Assembly: GCA_017522745.1 (NCBI GenBank) | Contig: JAFWYI010000022.1 | Location: 1 to 8,092, forward strand | Direction: 5' to 3' | DNA from: Mailhella sp. | GTDB taxonomy: Bacteria > Desulfobacterota > Desulfovibrionia > Desulfovibrionales > Desulfovibrionaceae | Length of the DNA: 8,092 nucleotides | Part shown: piece after piece, positions 5,669 through 8,092 of the stretch | Layout of the letters: each line of letters opens with the position of its first letter | Position numbering within the stretch: the stretch's first letter is position 1 | The notes under the pieces: generated by a model | Database searches by the model: none | Told to the model about the DNA's origin: nothing | Seen by the model: the letters and a program-made list of their open reading frames with translations, nothing else | Position numbers and translations under genes: made by a program

Positions 5669-7300
5669 ATGCGTATCAGCATCAAGAGAACGTTCGGCCT
5701 CTCTCTGCTCCTTGCCGCAGGTCTCGCCCTGTCCGGTTGCGCGTGGGAAGGCAGCCCCCTGAATTTCCTGAAGGAAAAGAAGGGGCTTGAACTCGTAGTC
5801 CTGCACACCAACGATACCCACTCCCATGTGGCAGGCATAGACAAGCGCGGTAACGCGGCCTTCAACGTGGAAAAGAGCATCGGTGGTCTCGGTCGCATAG
5901 CTTCCGCCGTGAAGACTATCAAGGCCGAGAAGGACAATGTCATCTTCGTGGACGCGGGCGACCAGTTTCAGGGTACGCTGTTCTTCAGCGTGAACAAGTC
6001 CCCCATGCTGGCTGAGATCAACGACTATATGCCGTGGGACGCCATGACCCTTGGCAACCATGAATTCGACGACGGCTGTCTCACCCTTGCCAAGTTCCTC
6101 GAACGGAGCAAGGTGCCCGCTCTGGCCGCCAACCTCGCCCCCGAAAAGGGCTGCCCTGTGCTCAAGGCCGACTACGCCCCGCATCTCATCAAGGATATCC
6201 GCGGCGAGAAGGTGGGCATCGTGGGCATAGCCAATGATGAAGTCGTCACCCTTGCCTCGGCCTGCGAACACACCAAGTTCACCCCCATCGTGGACACCGT
6301 GAAGCGCGAAGTGGCCGAACTGGAAGCGCAGGGCGTGAAGCACATCGTGCTCGTCACCCACATCGGCCTGCCTGCCGACCGTGAACTCGCCCGCGCCGTG
6401 GACGGTGTGGATATCATCGTGGGCGGCCACACCCACAGCTACATCGGCGAAGGCGAAGGGGCCGAAGGTCCGTATCCCATCGTGGAAAAGTCGCCTAACG
6501 GTCAGCCTGTGCTGGTGGTCACGGCCAAGCGTGCCGCTCAGTACCTCGGCGAGCTGAACGTGACCTTTGACAAGAATGGCGTGCCCGCAAGCTGGAAGGG
6601 CGCTCCCGTGGAAATGAAGAACGATGTCCCTGTCGATCCTGAAGTTTCCGCTGTCATCGATCGCTACTCCAAGACTCTCGATGAGTTCCGCAGCACCGTC
6701 ATCGGCGAGAACAGCGTGGACATGGCCGACGGCATGGACCTCTGCCGCGACGTGGAATGCCTGAGCGGTCTGCTCACTTCCGACGCTATGCTCGAAGCCG
6801 CCCGTCCTCTGGGTGCCAGCATCGCCCTTGCCAACGGCGGCAGCATCCGCGCCGGTCTGCCCAAGGGCAAGATCACCCGCGGCGACATCCTCACCATCCA
6901 TCCCTTCGGCAATGCCTTCGTCCTGCGCGAGTACACCGGCGAGCAGATCTACGAAGCTCTTGAACACTGCGTGGCCGAAGAAGGCGCTCGCGGTCCTCGT
7001 CTGCTCCAGCCTGCCGGCCTGCGCTACGCCATCGACGGCACCAAGCCCGTGGGCAGCCGCATCGTGAAGGCGGAAGTCATCGACGCCAAGGGCAATGCCG
7101 CTCCGCTTGATCTCAAGGCTCGTTACATCGTGGCCCTGTCCGACTATATCTCCGGCGGCGGCGACGGCTTCTCCATGCTGGGCGAAGGCAAGGTCGTACC
7201 TTCTGCCGACTCCCTTGTGGCCGACGTGCTGGACGGCTACATCCGCAGCCACACCCCGGTGAAGGCCCCCGAAGGCGGCCGCATCCTCCGCGTGAAGTAA
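5669..7300 (+). CDS. UshA/5'-nucleotidase family metallophosphoesterase lipoprotein
   Basis: This 543-residue protein is about the usual length of the UshA/5'-nucleotidase family. The signal peptide ends in the lipobox LSGC (lipidated C24), so it is probably a membrane-tethered periplasmic or surface enzyme. The two-metal phosphoesterase domain shows all core motifs: HTNDTHSH (46-53), DAGDQF (95-100), GNHEFD (129-134), the H231 region (THIG) and GGHTH (252-256). The C-terminal substrate domain (about 345-540) has NGGSIRAGLPKGKIT (389-403), HPFGNAF (411-417) and SDYISGGGDGF (491-501). Such enzymes dephosphorylate extracellular nucleotides and sometimes UDP-sugars, so that the nucleoside and phosphate can be taken up. 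The exact substrate is not readable here. AAGGAGA (5657-5663) sits 5 nt before the ATG. Only 19 nt separate it from the TMEM43 gene, so co-transcription is likely. Confidence 0.93.
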   Translation: MRISIKRTFGLSLLLAAGLALSGCAWEGSPLNFLKEKKGLELVVLHTNDTHSHVAGIDKRGNAAFNVEKSIGGLGRIASAVKTIKAEKDNVIFVDAGDQFQGTLFFSVNKSPMLAEINDYMPWDAMTLGNHEFDDGCLTLAKFLERSKVPALAANLAPEKGCPVLKADYAPHLIKDIRGEKVGIVGIANDEVVTLASACEHTKFTPIVDTVKREVAELEAQGVKHIVLVTHIGLPADRELARAVDGVDIIVGGHTHSYIGEGEGAEGPYPIVEKSPNGQPVLVVTAKRAAQYLGELNVTFDKNGVPASWKGAPVEMKNDVPVDPEVSAVIDRYSKTLDEFRSTVIGENSVDMADGMDLCRDVECLSGLLTSDAMLEAARPLGASIALANGGSIRAGLPKGKITRGDILTIHPFGNAFVLREYTGEQIYEALEHCVAEEGARGPRLLQPAGLRYAIDGTKPVGSRIVKAEVIDAKGNAAPLDLKARYIVALSDYISGGGDGFSMLGEGKVVPSADSLVADVLDGYIRSHTPVKAPEGGRILRVK

Positions 7301-7314
7301 ATATCTCTCTCCCA

Positions 7315-7350
7315 GAGCCTGCTTCTTCCCTTCGGGGGAGGGGCGGGCTC
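7315..7350 (+). repeat. Intercistronic 16-bp hairpin with UUCG tetraloop
   Basis: Positions 7315-7330 pair with 7335-7350 around the loop TTCG, closed by C7330-G7335, the classic very stable cUUCGg cap. All 16 positions can pair if four G-U wobbles are allowed. It begins 14 nt after the nucleotidase stop and ends 28 nt before the LRR start. No T-run follows on either strand, so a full terminator is doubtful. It may stabilise the upstream mRNA 3' end or reduce expression of the downstream gene. Confidence 0.6.
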
Positions 7351-7378
7351 CTCCAACATTGAAGAAAGGAGTTGCCGC

Positions 7379-8092
7379 ATGAAGTTTGCCCCCCTTGTCA
7401 TGTCTCTGCTGGCTGCCGCTATCATCTACTCGCCCGCCGATGCTGCTCCCAGCGCCAAGCGCTCCGGCAGCAGCATCCAGATAAAGGAAGCTGTGGACGA
7501 CAACGCCATTTCCGTCATCAAGGCCGAAAAGGCCAAGCTCCAGAAGGGCCTCGTGGTGTCCTTGGAAAAGATCGGCGATGCCGACCTTGCCAAGCTCTGC
7601 GACGTCTTCCCGGATATCAAGGGCATCAGCATCCGGGGCAATAAGGGGCTGACCTCCATCGCCCCTCTGGCCAAGCTCACCAAGCTCACCTCCGTTGACC
7701 TCAGCGAAACCGTTCAGGTGACGGACTATTCGCCGCTTTCCAGCCTGACCGGCCTGACTGAGCTCAAGGTGAGAAGCGACGGCATGAGCGGTGACCTGAC
7801 GTGGATGAAGCCCCTCGTCAACCTCAAGAAGGTCGAGATCAGCTCCAAGAAGCTGACTTCCTTCGAAGGCATCCCCTCCCTGCCTCAGCTGAAGACCGCC
7901 GCCTTCCACAACGCCTCCCCCGCCGACCTGACCCCGCTGGTGGAGAGCCTGCCCAACCTGACCTCCCTGCATCTCAACTACTGCACCCTTGCCGACCTCG
8001 CTCCGCTGGCCAAGCTGGCCAATCTGGACTTCCTGAGCTTCTACGGCGCCACCGTGGCGGATTTCTCGCCACTTGCCCAGAGCCCGAAGCTC
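7379..8092 (+). CDS. Secreted leucine-rich repeat protein (partial, runs off right edge)
   Basis: The ATG lies 7 nt after AAGGAG (7366-7371). 238 residues are open to the window edge with no stop. A Sec signal peptide is clear: MKFAPLVMSLLAAAIIYSPADA with AxA cleavage after about A22. Residues 30-75 are a helical cap-like region, then leucine-rich repeats of about 22-24 residues begin near 80. Examples are LTSIAPLAKLTKLTSVDLSE (91-110), DYSPLSSLTGLTELKV (116-131), DLTPLVESLPNLTSLHLN (183-200) and DLAPLAKLANLDFLSF (206-221). The pattern (D..PL..L..L..L.L) resembles internalin-type repeats, used for protein binding at cell surfaces. No lipobox is present, so it is likely periplasmic or exported; any C-terminal anchor lies outside the window. 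The gene lies 78 nt after the nucleotidase gene, with a stable hairpin between. Its binding partner is unknown. Confidence 0.85.
   Translation, partial: MKFAPLVMSLLAAAIIYSPADAAPSAKRSGSSIQIKEAVDDNAISVIKAEKAKLQKGLVVSLEKIGDADLAKLCDVFPDIKGISIRGNKGLTSIAPLAKLTKLTSVDLSETVQVTDYSPLSSLTGLTELKVRSDGMSGDLTWMKPLVNLKKVEISSKKLTSFEGIPSLPQLKTAAFHNASPADLTPLVESLPNLTSLHLNYCTLADLAPLAKLANLDFLSFYGATVADFSPLAQSPKL

Noticed and set aside
4003..5943. A 646-codon minus-strand open frame antisense to the TMEM43 gene
   Set aside because: Same cause as the other antisense frame. It also crosses the AT-rich promoter region and the regulatory element and has no recognisable domain.
5612..7972. A 786-codon open frame on the minus strand, antisense to the nucleotidase and LRR genes
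   Set aside because: The plus-strand genes have full conserved motifs, ribosome sites and signal peptides. The antisense frame is rich in Gly, His and Val without recognisable domains, and results from the strong codon bias (AAG, CTC, GGC) removing antisense stops.

Overview
The window reads as chromosome of a Gram-negative bacterium of moderately high GC. It encodes lipoproteins, periplasmic enzymes and a sensor with a periplasmic domain. The style of the regulator (membrane-anchored LuxR-type factor paired with a solute-binding lipoprotein) and the overall gene content remind me of the Desulfovibrionaceae (Bilophila/Mailhella-like gut relatives), but this is an impression and no marker gene here proves it. 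No tRNA, rRNA, CRISPR array, insertion sequence or prophage gene is visible.

Layout, left to right. (1) 1-257: a regulatory region with two facing copies of a 17-bp near-palindrome. (2) 258-812 (+): a LemA-family membrane protein, followed by an intergenic region with three hairpins, the last a strong bidirectional-type terminator. (3) 1007-3936 (-): a tight two-gene operon, transcribed right to left, of a solute-binding lipoprotein (first) and a LuxR/GerE-type transcription factor with two membrane spans and a large periplasmic sensor domain (second). The two are separated by 2 nt. (4) 3937-4266: a 330-bp divergent intergenic region with a perfect 8+1+8 palindrome, an AT-rich tract, a terminator-like hairpin and a third copy of the 17-bp element. 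(5) 4267-8092 (+): a TMEM43-family membrane protein, a 5'-nucleotidase/UshA-type lipoprotein and a secreted leucine-rich-repeat protein that runs off the right edge. These three probably form one transcript, with a UUCG-capped hairpin between the last two.

How the genes may work together. The LemA gene and the TMEM43 operon are physically separated but share the element TTCACCCCTGGGGTAAT upstream of their starts, so they are likely co-regulated. A palindrome built on the same TCACCC half-site lies in front of the solute-binding-protein/LuxR operon. The simplest hypothesis is a local regulon: a periplasmic ligand is sensed by the lipoprotein and the LuxR membrane regulator, which controls its own operon and a set of envelope and cell-surface genes (LemA, TMEM43, nucleotidase, LRR protein). 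The sequence repeats and gene order are seen directly; the regulator-target link is inference.
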